Origin: an uncultured Bacteroides sp.
GTDB taxonomy: Bacteria; Bacteroidota; Bacteroidia; Bacteroidales; Bacteroidaceae
Direction: 5' to 3'
Assembly: GCA_900546645.1 (NCBI GenBank)
Contig: URDR01000044.1
Coordinates: 1 to 23,050, forward strand
Length of the DNA stretch: 23,050 bases
Of the stretch, positions 5,937 to 15,184 are shown one piece after another; position 1 is the first letter of the stretch; each line of letters opens with the position of its first letter. A program made the position numbers and the translations under genes. The notes under the pieces were generated by a model. That model was not told the DNA's origin and ran no database searches. It saw only the letters and a program-made list of their open reading frames with translations.

Positions 5937-8539
5937 TAGGAATCATCATACTCATATCCCTGCTAATCTGTGCGCTGTGCCTGCTGATTGCTCTGCTGTA
6001 TATCCGGCAGACAGAGATAGAGGTGAAGGACAAATCCGTGGATCTGGAAAGTGTCTTGCCTATCCAGACCATCACGGAGAACGCCGTCATCAACGGGAAC
6101 GGTGACATCACCGTCGGCTACCGGCTGCTTCTGCCCGAAGTGTTCACCTTGTCGGAAAGCGAGGCGCAATACATCCATGAGCGGTTGGAGGCTCTTTTGA
6201 AGCTGCTTCCGGCAGGCACGGTCATCCATCAGCAGAATTTCTACTATACGGGGCGATACCATCATGCAGAATACTCTTCCAATGCCCTGATAGCGGAGAA
6301 CAACCGTCATTTCAACGGCAAGGAGATACTGAACAGTTACACCAACCTGTATGTGACGTTCACGAACGGCAGCCGAAACGGTAAGATACGCAAAAGCGCA
6401 TCGGGCACCTCGCTGATGCGAAAGCTGCACTACCCGTTCAAGCAACCTTATAAGGAATATCAGCAACGGCTGACAGAAATGGAAGCCTTTCTGATGAACT
6501 TTGAGAACGGTTTGTCGTCCATCCAGCAGTTTGAGATACGCAAGATGGATGATACGGAACTGAACAACGCCATCTACGACTACGTCAACCTCTCTTACGA
6601 GACACCGGAAAACGATGCCACGCAGAAGAGCGTCAACCCTATGGCTGTCAGTGAAAGCGGAAGCATGAAAATAGGGCAGCAGCACGTTTCCATCCTTTCG
6701 CTGACCAACGAAGGCGAGCATCTTCAGGAACTGGCCGTGCCGCACACCGGCAAGTCGAAGGCATACGGGGGAAACATAGAGATACCGGACAGCATACGGA
6801 GCAAATGCTCGATGCTGTACCCCGTAGGACTTGGCCTGCCGTTCAACCACATCGTAAACATCGTGATAGAGATAACCGATCCAGATGCCACCGTAACGGC
6901 CATCGGTGCGGAGAAAGACGCGCTGAACTACATCACCAACTTCTACCCTCCGGCGGCAGAGAAGCAACGCGAGCAGGCAGCCTTCTGCGATGAGATTACC
7001 CAGTTCGACTACCAGACCGCCTATACCGCCTTCAATGTCGTGCTGAACGATACAGACCGCACCTCGCTCATGCGGAAAACCGCACTGGTACAGCAAGGCT
7101 TCAGCTTTATGAACCAAAGTTCGTGCTATGTGGAGAACGCCGAGCTGTGCAACCTGTTCTTCTGCAACATACCCGGCAATGCCAGGGCCAATTACCGGGG
7201 CTTCGTCAACACGACCAAGCAGGCCATCTGCTATCTGCAAAAAGAGGGGATGTACCTTTCGGACGAGAAAGGGCATATCTACCATGACCGTTTCGGTACT
7301 CCCGCCAAGATAAACCTCTGGGATTATCCGGCGCTGAACAACAAGAACCGCATCGTTATCGGCCCGTCCGGTTCCGGTAAATCTTTCTGGCTGAACAATT
7401 ACATCCTGCAAAGCTATGAGCTGGGCCGGGATGTGATGATCATTGACATCGGCGGCTCTTACCGCTCGATGATAGCCTTGAACCGGGGCAAATACTTCGA
7501 CTCTACCGAGCAGAAGAAATTTGCGTTCAACCCCTTCTTGTGTGACCGTGACAAGAACGGCAAATACCTGTACATCGACACCACGGATGCCGAGTCTGCC
7601 GATGACCAGATAAAGACCATCGTCGCCATTATCAGCTACATTTGGAAGGTACGTGAACCCATGCTGCCTGCCGAAAACGCCATTCTCAGGAAATCCGTCA
7701 TCGGATTTTACGACTATGTGAACAATTCTTCAATAGGAGAGAAGCATGAGCGTATCTTCCCGACGCTGATAACTTACCGGGCTTATCTGAAGGAAGTGTT
7801 CAGCAAACGGATGACCGAGTTTGAGAAACAGAAATTCGAGATAGAGGAGCTGTTGCTTTTACTGGAACCCTATACGGACGGAGAGCTGTCATTCCTGCTG
7901 AACGCTACCGAGAACGTGGATATCGTGCATGACCGGCTGATAGCCTTCGATATGGAAGATGCCTCTAAGAAAGAGTACTTTCCACTCGTTGCCATCATCA
8001 CCCTGCAAATGATCGTGGATAAAATCAAGAAACGCCAGGGGTTTGCCAAAGAGCTAATCATCGACGAAGCACTCGACTTCCTGCAAGACGAGAAATTCGG
8101 AGACTTCATCGCCTACCTGTACCGAACCTTCCGTAAAAAGGAGGGAAGCATCACGCTGGCCGCACAGAACATCCTGTTTTTGAAAAACATGCCGTCCAGT
8201 ATCAAGGACTCCATCATCATCAACTGCGCGACCAAGATTATCCTCGACCATTCAGAACACCGGCAGAACCTGCCGGAAGTGAAAGCCGTGCTTTCCATCA
8301 CGGACGAAGAGGCCTATATGATCGAGTCGTTGCAGCGCACGGAACGCTGGAGAGAGTTTTTCATCAAGATGTCGAACGATGCCTTCATCTTCCGCAACGA
8401 GGTGTCCGACTTCGCCGCCGTAGCCTTCGATTCGCGCCAGGCGACAGTAGTACGACTGAAGCAGTTGTTCAACGAAAGCGGCTCGACCTATACGGCCATC
8501 AACCGCTATCTGGAGGAAAGGAGGAAAAAGTATGGATGA
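5933..8539 (+). CDS. traG: TraG, VirB4-family conjugation ATPase
   Basis: An 868-residue cytoplasmic-face ATPase that powers assembly and substrate transfer by the type IV secretion channel. Walker A GPSGSGKS is at residues 477-484 and Walker B ELIIDEALDF at 707-716. The N-terminal half (about 40-440) is the VirB4 CagE/TrbE-like region. An N-terminal membrane helix (residues 2-24, MIGIIILISLLICALCLLIA) precedes it. That anchor is not a general feature of VirB4 and may help dock the enzyme to the membrane. The length is close to TraG of Bacteroides conjugative transposons. It overlaps traF by 4 bases and the following small gene by 8. Both nucleotide-binding motifs are intact. Confidence 0.93.
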   Translation: MIGIIILISLLICALCLLIALLYIRQTEIEVKDKSVDLESVLPIQTITENAVINGNGDITVGYRLLLPEVFTLSESEAQYIHERLEALLKLLPAGTVIHQQNFYYTGRYHHAEYSSNALIAENNRHFNGKEILNSYTNLYVTFTNGSRNGKIRKSASGTSLMRKLHYPFKQPYKEYQQRLTEMEAFLMNFENGLSSIQQFEIRKMDDTELNNAIYDYVNLSYETPENDATQKSVNPMAVSESGSMKIGQQHVSILSLTNEGEHLQELAVPHTGKSKAYGGNIEIPDSIRSKCSMLYPVGLGLPFNHIVNIVIEITDPDATVTAIGAEKDALNYITNFYPPAAEKQREQAAFCDEITQFDYQTAYTAFNVVLNDTDRTSLMRKTALVQQGFSFMNQSSCYVENAELCNLFFCNIPGNARANYRGFVNTTKQAICYLQKEGMYLSDEKGHIYHDRFGTPAKINLWDYPALNNKNRIVIGPSGSGKSFWLNNYILQSYELGRDVMIIDIGGSYRSMIALNRGKYFDSTEQKKFAFNPFLCDRDKNGKYLYIDTTDAESADDQIKTIVAIISYIWKVREPMLPAENAILRKSVIGFYDYVNNSSIGEKHERIFPTLITYRAYLKEVFSKRMTEFEKQKFEIEELLLLLEPYTDGELSFLLNATENVDIVHDRLIAFDMEDASKKEYFPLVAIITLQMIVDKIKKRQGFAKELIIDEALDFLQDEKFGDFIAYLYRTFRKKEGSITLAAQNILFLKNMPSSIKDSIIINCATKIILDHSEHRQNLPEVKAVLSITDEEAYMIESLQRTERWREFFIKMSNDAFIFRNEVSDFAAVAFDSRQATVVRLKQLFNESGSTYTAINRYLEERRKKYG

Positions 8540-8753
8540 CGCCACCCAAGGGCTGACCGCCCTTCTAGGCTGGTCAACCGACTTCAACGGCAGCGCATAC
8601 AATCTTGCCGGAAGCATTGCCGCCGCACTTTTGGGCGTTGCGCTCATTTTCGTGGTATGGGCACTCGCCACGAAAAAGGAAAATGCCAAGAGCTATCTGA
8701 CAGCCTGGCTGGTATGTGTCATATTCACCCTATTATTCATCACCAACAAATAA
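8532..8753 (+). CDS. Second VirB2/TraE-like small membrane protein
   Basis: A 73-residue protein with two membrane helices (about 27-45 and 54-71). The segment AALLGVALIFVVWALATKKENAKSYLTAWLV lines up with AAVLGIALVFVIYSLATNNPHAKEYLLGWII of the TraE-like protein at 5268. Unlike that protein it has no signal peptide. It overlaps traG by 8 bases and lies where CTnDOT carries the small gene traH. It could be a second pilin, a membrane adaptor for VirB4, or a regulator of pilin assembly; the sequence does not decide. Confidence 0.72.
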   Translation: MDDATQGLTALLGWSTDFNGSAYNLAGSIAAALLGVALIFVVWALATKKENAKSYLTAWLVCVIFTLLFITNK

Positions 8754-8758
8754 CCGTC

Positions 8759-9355
8759 ATGAAAAGAATCATTCTCATACTCGGACTTGCCGCCTCGATA
8801 GGGCTGATGGGAACCGGCAGTGTTCATGCCCAGTTCGTCGTGCATGATCCCGGCCACACCCTGCTGAACTCAACGGAATGGATCGCCAATGTCAAGAAAT
8901 GGGTTACACAAATCAATGAAATGATCGATGCCCAGGAACTGCGGCTCGGCCTGCAAAAGATCGACCAGTTGAAGGAACTCAAATCATTGAAAGAGCTTGC
9001 CGACCTGCTGGACGACGTAGCCTGCCTGAGCAGCGACTACAGCTTTTACCTGAACGTAGGATCGAATTACCACTGCCTGAAATTTCTCAACTTTCAGCGT
9101 GTGACCGTCAATCTGAGCCTGAGTACCGACCTGCTGTTCAAGGTGGCCACCGTGACCAGTTACTTCTCGATGAACTCGGAAGGGCGCATGTCCTTTATCG
9201 AGCAGGTGAAGGAATCGGTGGAAAAAGCCGCCGAAGAGATGCGTGAGTTTAACGAATCCGTGCGTTCCACGGTCATTTACAAATCCATGAAGGGGCATAA
9301 CCGGAAGACCTATTACCAGGGACGGTTGGCCGCTTTCACACGACACACCAATTAA
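8759..9355 (+). CDS. traI: TraI-like (DUF4141) periplasmic protein, VirB5-like
   Basis: A 198-residue secreted protein. The ATG at 8759 begins a clear signal peptide (MKRIILILGLAASIGLMG, cleavage after VHAQ). In-frame 8657 would read through the previous gene and hide the signal. The mature part starts FVVHDPGHTLLNSTEW and is mostly helical and coiled (about 45-80 and 145-180), like VirB5/DUF4141 proteins, which end with exported helical bundles at the pilus tip or channel. Its place between traG and traJ matches TraI of CTnDOT. It starts 5 bases after the preceding stop. Confidence 0.75.
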   Translation: MKRIILILGLAASIGLMGTGSVHAQFVVHDPGHTLLNSTEWIANVKKWVTQINEMIDAQELRLGLQKIDQLKELKSLKELADLLDDVACLSSDYSFYLNVGSNYHCLKFLNFQRVTVNLSLSTDLLFKVATVTSYFSMNSEGRMSFIEQVKESVEKAAEEMREFNESVRSTVIYKSMKGHNRKTYYQGRLAAFTRHTN

Positions 9356-9361
9356 AGCGTT

Positions 9362-10417
9362 ATGAATCAAGATAATTTTCTCTGGGGACTTCAGATCACG
9401 GACGGTCTGACGATGGAACTCGTTTCGCAAATGACAGTCATCGCCTTCGGTGTTGGTGTCATCTGCTTTATCTGCAACCTAGCATACAACTATCTCTATC
9501 ACGGAGCCAGCCAGCTGTTAAGCCCGAATGAGGACAAATTTCCCGACATGATGGAAATCGCCCGTTGCCTGGTACTGTTCTTCTGCCTAAGCATATACAC
9601 CCCCATCGCCCAAACCATCGTAGGCACGATGGAAGTAATCAACGAAGCCACCTCGCTGACCTCCGAGCGTGCGCAGGAATTTGCCCAGTTCATGGCACAA
9701 TCAGCCATCGAACAAGGAGAGATGATTGCCGAATACGACAAACACAGCCTCCAGTCGGAGGTAGCAGCCGGAGAAGACAGCACCGGCGCCATGCAGCACG
9801 AACTGGATAAAAAGATGGAAGAGGACGAAATGACCGGTGTACGCTCCAGCGTGGAGAAGATTGTGCAGCTGCTCAACCCCGCCAACCTCGCCACCCTTGT
9901 GCTTCATGGCATTTCCGCCCTATTGGTAGGAATCATACAAGTAGTCATCTTGGGTATCGGCGTGGTCATTGTCAAGCTACTGGTCATTCTCGGCCCGTTT
10001 GTCTTTGCCGTAAGCATGTTGCCGGTCTTTCAGAAACAGTTGAGTATCTGGTTCGGTACGCTCTGCTCCGCCTGTATGGTATTCACCGTCATCAATATTC
10101 TGAACCAAATCATATGGCAGACCTTCAAGGCCATCTATACGGAAAGTGCCGACATGGTGGACGCAGCTACGCAGCAGATACAATATTTAGGAATGGATCT
10201 CGCCCTGATTGGTGCTTATTGCAGCTGTTTCTGGCTATCCTCCAAAATCGTAGGACACAGCGATGCCGGGAAAATCATTTCGAAAACCGTGTCAATCGTC
10301 ACCACGGCGGCCACCATCGCCCTGATGGGAGGCGCAGCGGCAGGCGGCAAGCTGACCAACGTAGGCGGTGCCGCCTCTATCGGGGCAAGTTTCATAAACG
10401 ACAACAATAAAAAATAG
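9362..10417 (+). CDS. traJ: TraJ, VirB6/TrbL-like polytopic membrane protein
   Basis: A 351-residue integral membrane protein. Predicted helices lie near residues 18-42, 70-92, 178-205, 207-225, 232-250, 270-290 and 307-325, with a long charged loop at about 95-165 (EEDEMTG and neighbours). This is the VirB6/TraJ topology of the inner-membrane channel. The C-terminus is Gly/Ala-rich (ALMGGAAAGGKLTNVGGAA). It follows traI by 6 bases and precedes traK by 4, in conserved Bacteroides tra order. Confidence 0.85.
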   Translation: MNQDNFLWGLQITDGLTMELVSQMTVIAFGVGVICFICNLAYNYLYHGASQLLSPNEDKFPDMMEIARCLVLFFCLSIYTPIAQTIVGTMEVINEATSLTSERAQEFAQFMAQSAIEQGEMIAEYDKHSLQSEVAAGEDSTGAMQHELDKKMEEDEMTGVRSSVEKIVQLLNPANLATLVLHGISALLVGIIQVVILGIGVVIVKLLVILGPFVFAVSMLPVFQKQLSIWFGTLCSACMVFTVINILNQIIWQTFKAIYTESADMVDAATQQIQYLGMDLALIGAYCSCFWLSSKIVGHSDAGKIISKTVSIVTTAATIALMGGAAAGGKLTNVGGAASIGASFINDNNKK

Positions 10418-10421
10418 AACT

Positions 10422-11120
10422 ATGAATCTGATGAAATTCAAAGGAGCAGATGATGCGGTCAAGCTGACTATCCGGCTTTCAGCCGGGTACTGCATCATTC
10501 TGACTATCGCTTTTGCCAGCAGTATCATCTTCCTTATCAACAAAATAGAAAAAGCATACGGCCAGGCTCTCGTCATCGACAGGCAGGGAGAAGTCTATGA
10601 GGCAAGCAGCCTGTCTGCCAGCGATATGCGGCAATACGAATACATGAACCATGTAAAGACCTTCGTAACCCACTGGTATGCCTTTGACGAGAGCAGCTAC
10701 GAGAAGAACATTTCGCTTGCGCTCAACCTCATAGGCAACAAGGGGAAGGAGCTGTTGAACGAGTACAACGATGTGAATATGCTGAACTCACTCATACAAA
10801 AGAATATCCGTTACGGGGTACGCATCAAGGATGTAGAGATTAACACACAAACGATACCCGTTTCCGGAAAGATAATCTTCACGCAGACCGGGTACCGGGC
10901 ACGGGGAAGCATCTCACGTAATATCGAAGCGGAGTTCACCATCTATGATATGCTGTCCCGCAGCGAGGAAAATGCGCACGGAGCCAAGATAGAAGATTGG
11001 ATTGTCCGCTATTCCGAACCCGTGGAAAGCAACGGCACCAACACATCGCAGGCAGCTTCTCCGGGCAAGAATGAAAACCAGTCAGAAACCTCTAAACCAA
11101 CCGACCATGGAACCGAATAA
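10422..11120 (+). CDS. traK: TraK, VirB8-like inner-membrane protein
   Basis: A 232-residue bitopic protein. A short cytoplasmic N-terminus precedes one membrane helix (about 23-42, GYCIILTIAFASSIIFL). The periplasmic domain (about 60-205) has the VirB8/NTF2-like pattern, including FVTHWYAFDESSYEKNI and a C-terminal WIVRYSEP strand. The last ~30 residues are Ser/Thr/Asn-rich and probably flexible. VirB8-type proteins nucleate the inner-membrane part of the channel. It overlaps traM by 14 bases. The small gene traL, which separates traK from traM in CTnDOT, is absent. Confidence 0.87.
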   Translation: MNLMKFKGADDAVKLTIRLSAGYCIILTIAFASSIIFLINKIEKAYGQALVIDRQGEVYEASSLSASDMRQYEYMNHVKTFVTHWYAFDESSYEKNISLALNLIGNKGKELLNEYNDVNMLNSLIQKNIRYGVRIKDVEINTQTIPVSGKIIFTQTGYRARGSISRNIEAEFTIYDMLSRSEENAHGAKIEDWIVRYSEPVESNGTNTSQAASPGKNENQSETSKPTDHGTE

Positions 11121-12390
11121 ACTTATCAAAGACAAGAACAAGCTGTTGATGGCCATCCCGGTAATCCTGGGCATCCTCTTCCTTTATGTATTCTTCATCC
11201 GTGAGGACGGGAACGTGCCGTCAGGGAGTGACAGACAGGCCGCCTCGCAAGCCTTTTTGGAACCACAGTCGGAAATGGCCGACAAGGTGAACGACAAGAT
11301 GGAAGCCTATAAGCAGGACAAACTGGAAGAGCAGGAGAAGGCACGCATCCTGAAAGAGTCTCAGGTCAAAGGATCTGATTTTTACTTCGAGCTGCAAAAC
11401 CAGCAGGAGCGGTATGACCGTGCCACACTGGAGCGCATCCGCCGTATGCAGAACGATCCGTACAGCGAAGTCATGGCAGAATACGGAGGTGGCCGGAACG
11501 GACGCTTCTCTCATCAGCTGGAAAGCCAACTGGACGGACTGGAGGACGAGCAGGCGCTCAACGAGATTATCCGGGAAGCCAAGAAGAACTCACGCATCCG
11601 CAAGGAACTGGAAGAATCCGACAAATACCGCAAGCGCATGTATGAACGGATTGTCAATTATGACCAAGAGGGAAAAACGGAGAAAGCCGCTGCCAACCCT
11701 TCCGGCCATCCATCCGCCGACAGCCTGATGCAAAAAGGCCCGATCTACCATGCCGAAAACGGCAAGCGGGTACGCCGCCAACCGACCTCCGCACCGGGAA
11801 ACAGCAACCTCTTCAGGGCTTGCATCCACGGCGACCAGACCGTAGTCACGGGCAGTACGGTACGGATGCGGTTGCTTCAGGACGTAACCCTATCCGGCAT
11901 GAAGATACCGGCCAACACGCTGTTTTACGGTATCGCCACTTTGGGAGCCAACCGCCTCGATGTGGTAGTCAGCAACCTGAAGGTAGGAGACAACCTCAAT
12001 CCCGTATCGGTGGTTGTCTTCGACAATGATGCCATGGAAGGTTTGAACCTGCCCAATAACCTGAAAGCCAGTGCAGCCAAGCGTATGGAACAAGGTCTTG
12101 TACAGAACATTGACATGCCGCTCTCTTCCATCGGCACGATGGCCAGCGAAGTGACCAGCGTAGTCAACGCCACCACCCAGGTAGCCAAGCAAATCTTGAA
12201 CATGAGCCTCTCACAAGTGAAGGTACATCTCAAGTCCAACTACGAAATGTATATCCAAGAAGAGAGTCAGGAATCGAAGTTGCGTAGGCAAGCCGTGCAA
12301 GCGGAGTTACAGAAGCTCTATGAGCAAATGGAACAAGAGAAAACGAACAAGAAAAATCATCCCCTTCAAACATTGATAGACAAATTATGA
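11107..12390 (+). CDS. traM: TraM, VirB10-like conjugation protein
   Basis: A 427-residue protein spanning the periplasm. The ATG at 11107 is chosen because residues 12-31 then form the expected N-terminal membrane anchor; in-frame 11002 lies far inside traK. A long charged helical and linker region follows (about 45-215). The C-terminal TraM/VirB10-like beta domain is at about 235-345 (GDQTVVTGSTVRMRLLQDV, IPANTLFYGIATLGANRLDV). A terminal coiled stretch rich in Glu and Gln ends it. VirB10-like proteins link inner and outer membranes and gate the channel. The stop overlaps the next start as ATGA. Confidence 0.88.
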   Translation: MEPNKLIKDKNKLLMAIPVILGILFLYVFFIREDGNVPSGSDRQAASQAFLEPQSEMADKVNDKMEAYKQDKLEEQEKARILKESQVKGSDFYFELQNQQERYDRATLERIRRMQNDPYSEVMAEYGGGRNGRFSHQLESQLDGLEDEQALNEIIREAKKNSRIRKELEESDKYRKRMYERIVNYDQEGKTEKAAANPSGHPSADSLMQKGPIYHAENGKRVRRQPTSAPGNSNLFRACIHGDQTVVTGSTVRMRLLQDVTLSGMKIPANTLFYGIATLGANRLDVVVSNLKVGDNLNPVSVVVFDNDAMEGLNLPNNLKASAAKRMEQGLVQNIDMPLSSIGTMASEVTSVVNATTQVAKQILNMSLSQVKVHLKSNYEMYIQEESQESKLRRQAVQAELQKLYEQMEQEKTNKKNHPLQTLIDKL

Positions 12391-12572
12391 TAGACATTCT
12401 CAATTACCTGCTTGCGCTGTCAGCGGTCTTTTTCGGCTATCGGATCTACGTATCACGCCGGAACGGACGAGCCTTTAAAGAAATCCGTCCGCTGACCGTT
12501 TCTTTCGGCATTACCCTGCTTCTTCTATGGGGCATTACCGTATTCACCGCCTTTTTTTCAAGAACCGTTTAA
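12387..12572 (+). CDS. Small two-helix membrane protein
   Basis: A 61-residue protein with two membrane helices (about 4-20 and 38-56) and a basic loop YVSRRNGRAFKEIRP between them. It is coupled to traM by ATGA and precedes traN by 12 bases, so it is likely an envelope component of the transfer machine. Position differs from TraL (normally before traM), and I cannot assign it to that family. Confidence 0.6.
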   Translation: MIDILNYLLALSAVFFGYRIYVSRRNGRAFKEIRPLTVSFGITLLLLWGITVFTAFFSRTV

Positions 12573-12584
12573 CATATCGACAAC

Positions 12585-13697
12585 ATGAAGAAATATATTT
12601 ATCTACTGTTTTACTGCTTTGTGTGCAGTCTGCCGCTCTTCGCTCAGGAAAACGGCACTCCCCGGAAACAAGCCATCAGCCAAAAAGACATCTTTATCTC
12701 TTTCGACTGTGTGAAACACCTGGTATTTCCTGTGCAAGTATCTGATATCGCCATCGGCGAACAGGAGCTTGTCATGGCCAGCCGGGTAGAAGAGGCGCCC
12801 CATATCGTCAGGCTCTCGGCGCAAGCGGAAGGATTCACCGAAGAGACCAACCTGACCGTAGTCTGCATCGACGGAAGCGTTTACACCTATCACATCCGCT
12901 ACCTTCCCGAAGGCGGCACGGATTCGTACCCGAACATTTACGAGGACAACGGGAAATGGCAGCACCATGACTATCAGGCAGAAGTCAGCGACCTCCATCT
13001 GGCCGAGTTCTTCTTTCCGGAGGACATCGCTTACGGAACGCCCGGCAACGAGGTGTCCTTCACTCTGGCCGCCTACAACAACCAGTTGAAAGTATCAACC
13101 GCCAAAGATGCCGTGGCATATTCCAACCTGTTTGTGGTGGATAAGGCCATGAACACTTACCACATCACCATCAAACGGGGCAATACCTCCGTATTCACCT
13201 ACAATTTTGATGACCAGCGCAAATATACCGCCCATGTGGATGTGAACAGCGAGGAAATGGAAAGATGCATCCAAGAGCTGCGCACCAAGAAGCGCAACAT
13301 CTACAGCCTGGGGGTCATCGAGAACAAGTTTGAGTTGTCAATGGCCAATCTGTATGTGCATGAGGACTTCATGTTTTTCATCTTTGACCTGAAAAACAAA
13401 TCATACATCGACTACGACATCGAGTTTGTCAAATGTTTCCAGCGTGACCAAAAGAAGAGCAAGAACGCCATCCAGCAAGAAACGACCATCGAACCTATCT
13501 ATCAGAAAGATTTTGATACGAAAATCAAGGGCAAGAGCCGGAACCGGCTGATACTTGGTTTCGACAAATTCACGATACCCGATGATAAGGTATTCGAGAT
13601 CGAGATTTACGAGCGAAACGGCGGGCGGCACATCAAGCTGGCCGTGTTGAACGAATACATCCTTTCCGCAGAACCCTTATACAAGCCACAGCCATGA
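12585..13697 (+). CDS. traN: TraN (DUF4138), VirB9-like conjugation protein
   Basis: A 370-residue secreted protein. The signal peptide (residues 1-20, MKKYIYLLFYCFVCSLPLFAQ) is followed by a beta-rich domain typical of TraN/VirB9: IFISFDCVKHLVFPVQVSDIAIG, then VCIDGSVYTYHIRYL. A C-terminal domain follows (about 205-365, with LGVIENKFELSMANLYVHEDFMFFIFDLKNK). VirB9-like proteins sit in the outer-membrane core with the VirB10 C-terminus. The stop overlaps the next start (13694) as ATGA. Confidence 0.85.
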   Translation: MKKYIYLLFYCFVCSLPLFAQENGTPRKQAISQKDIFISFDCVKHLVFPVQVSDIAIGEQELVMASRVEEAPHIVRLSAQAEGFTEETNLTVVCIDGSVYTYHIRYLPEGGTDSYPNIYEDNGKWQHHDYQAEVSDLHLAEFFFPEDIAYGTPGNEVSFTLAAYNNQLKVSTAKDAVAYSNLFVVDKAMNTYHITIKRGNTSVFTYNFDDQRKYTAHVDVNSEEMERCIQELRTKKRNIYSLGVIENKFELSMANLYVHEDFMFFIFDLKNKSYIDYDIEFVKCFQRDQKKSKNAIQQETTIEPIYQKDFDTKIKGKSRNRLILGFDKFTIPDDKVFEIEIYERNGGRHIKLAVLNEYILSAEPLYKPQP

Positions 13698-15166
13698 AAC
13701 TGAGAGAAGCATTAGACACCTATATGTTCGACAACGTGGGACAGTTCGGCGGCATCGCCGAATCACTGGGCTATCAGACCGAATACCGGGACGGATATTT
13801 CCGGTTCCGCAAAGACGGGGAAGAGCTGAGCATGAGCGTAAGCGAAATCAGGGAAAAAGCCGGAGCAAAGTACGATGAAAGCCTTCGTGACCAATCAAAA
13901 GAACGTGTATCCGCCCTTTTTGACAAGGAACGTGCCAATGATCCTAAATATGTCGCCGAGCTGGAGAAGGATGGCATCAGCATCAAGCGGTGGGAGAACC
14001 TGAAGGGACATGACAAGGACGGCTTTACCGTCATCGACCATCGCCTGAAGGTATGCTACACCGGACAGTCGCTCTATGAATACGCCTACAAGCAAGGGAA
14101 CATCCTCGACGGGAAAGGCACCAAGCTGGAAAAGGGTGTCATGTCTGATTTGATGGAGATACACGGCAAACCGGGGAAGCTCCGTTTCAACGATGACGGA
14201 ATCTCCGTATTCTACCGCAAAGAGGCGTTGGTTATCCCGGACAAGGTGCTGGGAAAGAAGTTGGGCAAGAAAGAGAAAGAACAGCTGCTTGCCGGTGACA
14301 TCGTACCCATCACCGTAAATAAGAAGGACATCCTGCTGCAAGTTGACCGGGATCTGAACTCCGTCATCCTGCGCACCAACCAGGAAATCAAGATTCCCGA
14401 CATCATCGGGCAGACCAGCGAATATGGCGGCTACAAGTTAACCAAAGCCGACAAATACCTGCTCGCCAACGGCCATGCACTGGAGAACAAGCTGCTGCAC
14501 AGTCCGGAAGGCTACTTCATTGCCGACATCCAACTGACGGATGACAGGAAAGGAGTCATGATACAGAACATACAGAGTATCACTCCCGGCAAGGCACAAG
14601 AGCTGATCAAGGCCATGACCCCCAAACTGGAAGCCCATGCGGCCAACATAGAAGCTGCAAAAGAGCAAAAACACGAAGAGGGGCGCAATATGGAAGCCGA
14701 GTTTAAGGAAGCGGTGGGCAAACATGACTTTGAAAAAATCGGGAAGCTCAAAGAGGAAGGATATAAACCCAGTGAAGAGTTTATCAAAGGAATCGGTAAG
14801 GAACACGGTCTGGATGAAAGGCAAACCCATGAAGTCATCCAGCTGTTCGGCACCAAGCCGGAAGAACAGGGCGAACATGAAAGGCAGGCCGCACGTCTGT
14901 TGGATGCCGCACAGACCGACAACTTTCATGTCATCCAAGAGATACAGAAAGAAGGGTACCGGCTCACTCAAGAAGACCTTACCCGGATGCGTGAAACGGG
15001 TGTGCAAGCCAACACACTGATAGCCGTACAAAAGATTTTCGGGATGGAAGGCAGCACAAAGACACTGGGAGATGTCAAACTGGCCAGCACACCCAAACCC
15101 GACAACAGCAAGGAAATGGCCCGTCCGATAGCCAGCACCATCAACCGGGCTTTCAATGACTTATAA
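13694..15166 (+). CDS. DUF4099/DUF3945-like protein with C-terminal helical repeats
   Basis: A 490-residue soluble protein. Residues 1-110 resemble the DUF4099-type N-terminus of Bacteroidetes accessory-element proteins. Residues 186-235 and 246-293 look like two DUF3945-like units (KKEKEQLLAGDIVPITV and LTKADKYLLANGHALENKL). The C-terminal third holds two ~52-residue helical repeats (334-386 and 399-450) built on A...D(N)F...I...KEEGY...FG. They resemble ankyrin-like helix pairs and recur at the end of the ArdC-like protein encoded downstream. No catalytic motif is evident. It lies between the mating-pore genes and the DNA-processing genes, suggesting a role with the transferred DNA or the coupling protein. 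The function is unknown. Confidence 0.7.
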   Translation: MKLREALDTYMFDNVGQFGGIAESLGYQTEYRDGYFRFRKDGEELSMSVSEIREKAGAKYDESLRDQSKERVSALFDKERANDPKYVAELEKDGISIKRWENLKGHDKDGFTVIDHRLKVCYTGQSLYEYAYKQGNILDGKGTKLEKGVMSDLMEIHGKPGKLRFNDDGISVFYRKEALVIPDKVLGKKLGKKEKEQLLAGDIVPITVNKKDILLQVDRDLNSVILRTNQEIKIPDIIGQTSEYGGYKLTKADKYLLANGHALENKLLHSPEGYFIADIQLTDDRKGVMIQNIQSITPGKAQELIKAMTPKLEAHAANIEAAKEQKHEEGRNMEAEFKEAVGKHDFEKIGKLKEEGYKPSEEFIKGIGKEHGLDERQTHEVIQLFGTKPEEQGEHERQAARLLDAAQTDNFHVIQEIQKEGYRLTQEDLTRMRETGVQANTLIAVQKIFGMEGSTKTLGDVKLASTPKPDNSKEMARPIASTINRAFNDL

Positions 15167-15184
15167 CCTAAAAAATCAGGAATT

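Noticed and set aside
5963..7411. 482-codon open frame on the minus strand
   Set aside because: It lies entirely opposite traG, which has intact Walker motifs. The minus-strand product is low-complexity and without known motifs, a frame shadow.
8657..8758. Earlier start for the TraI-like protein
   Set aside because: It would overlap the preceding gene by about 97 bases and bury the signal peptide that begins at 8759.
11002..11106. Earlier start for TraM
   Set aside because: It lies deep in traK; the membrane anchor follows directly after ATG 11107.
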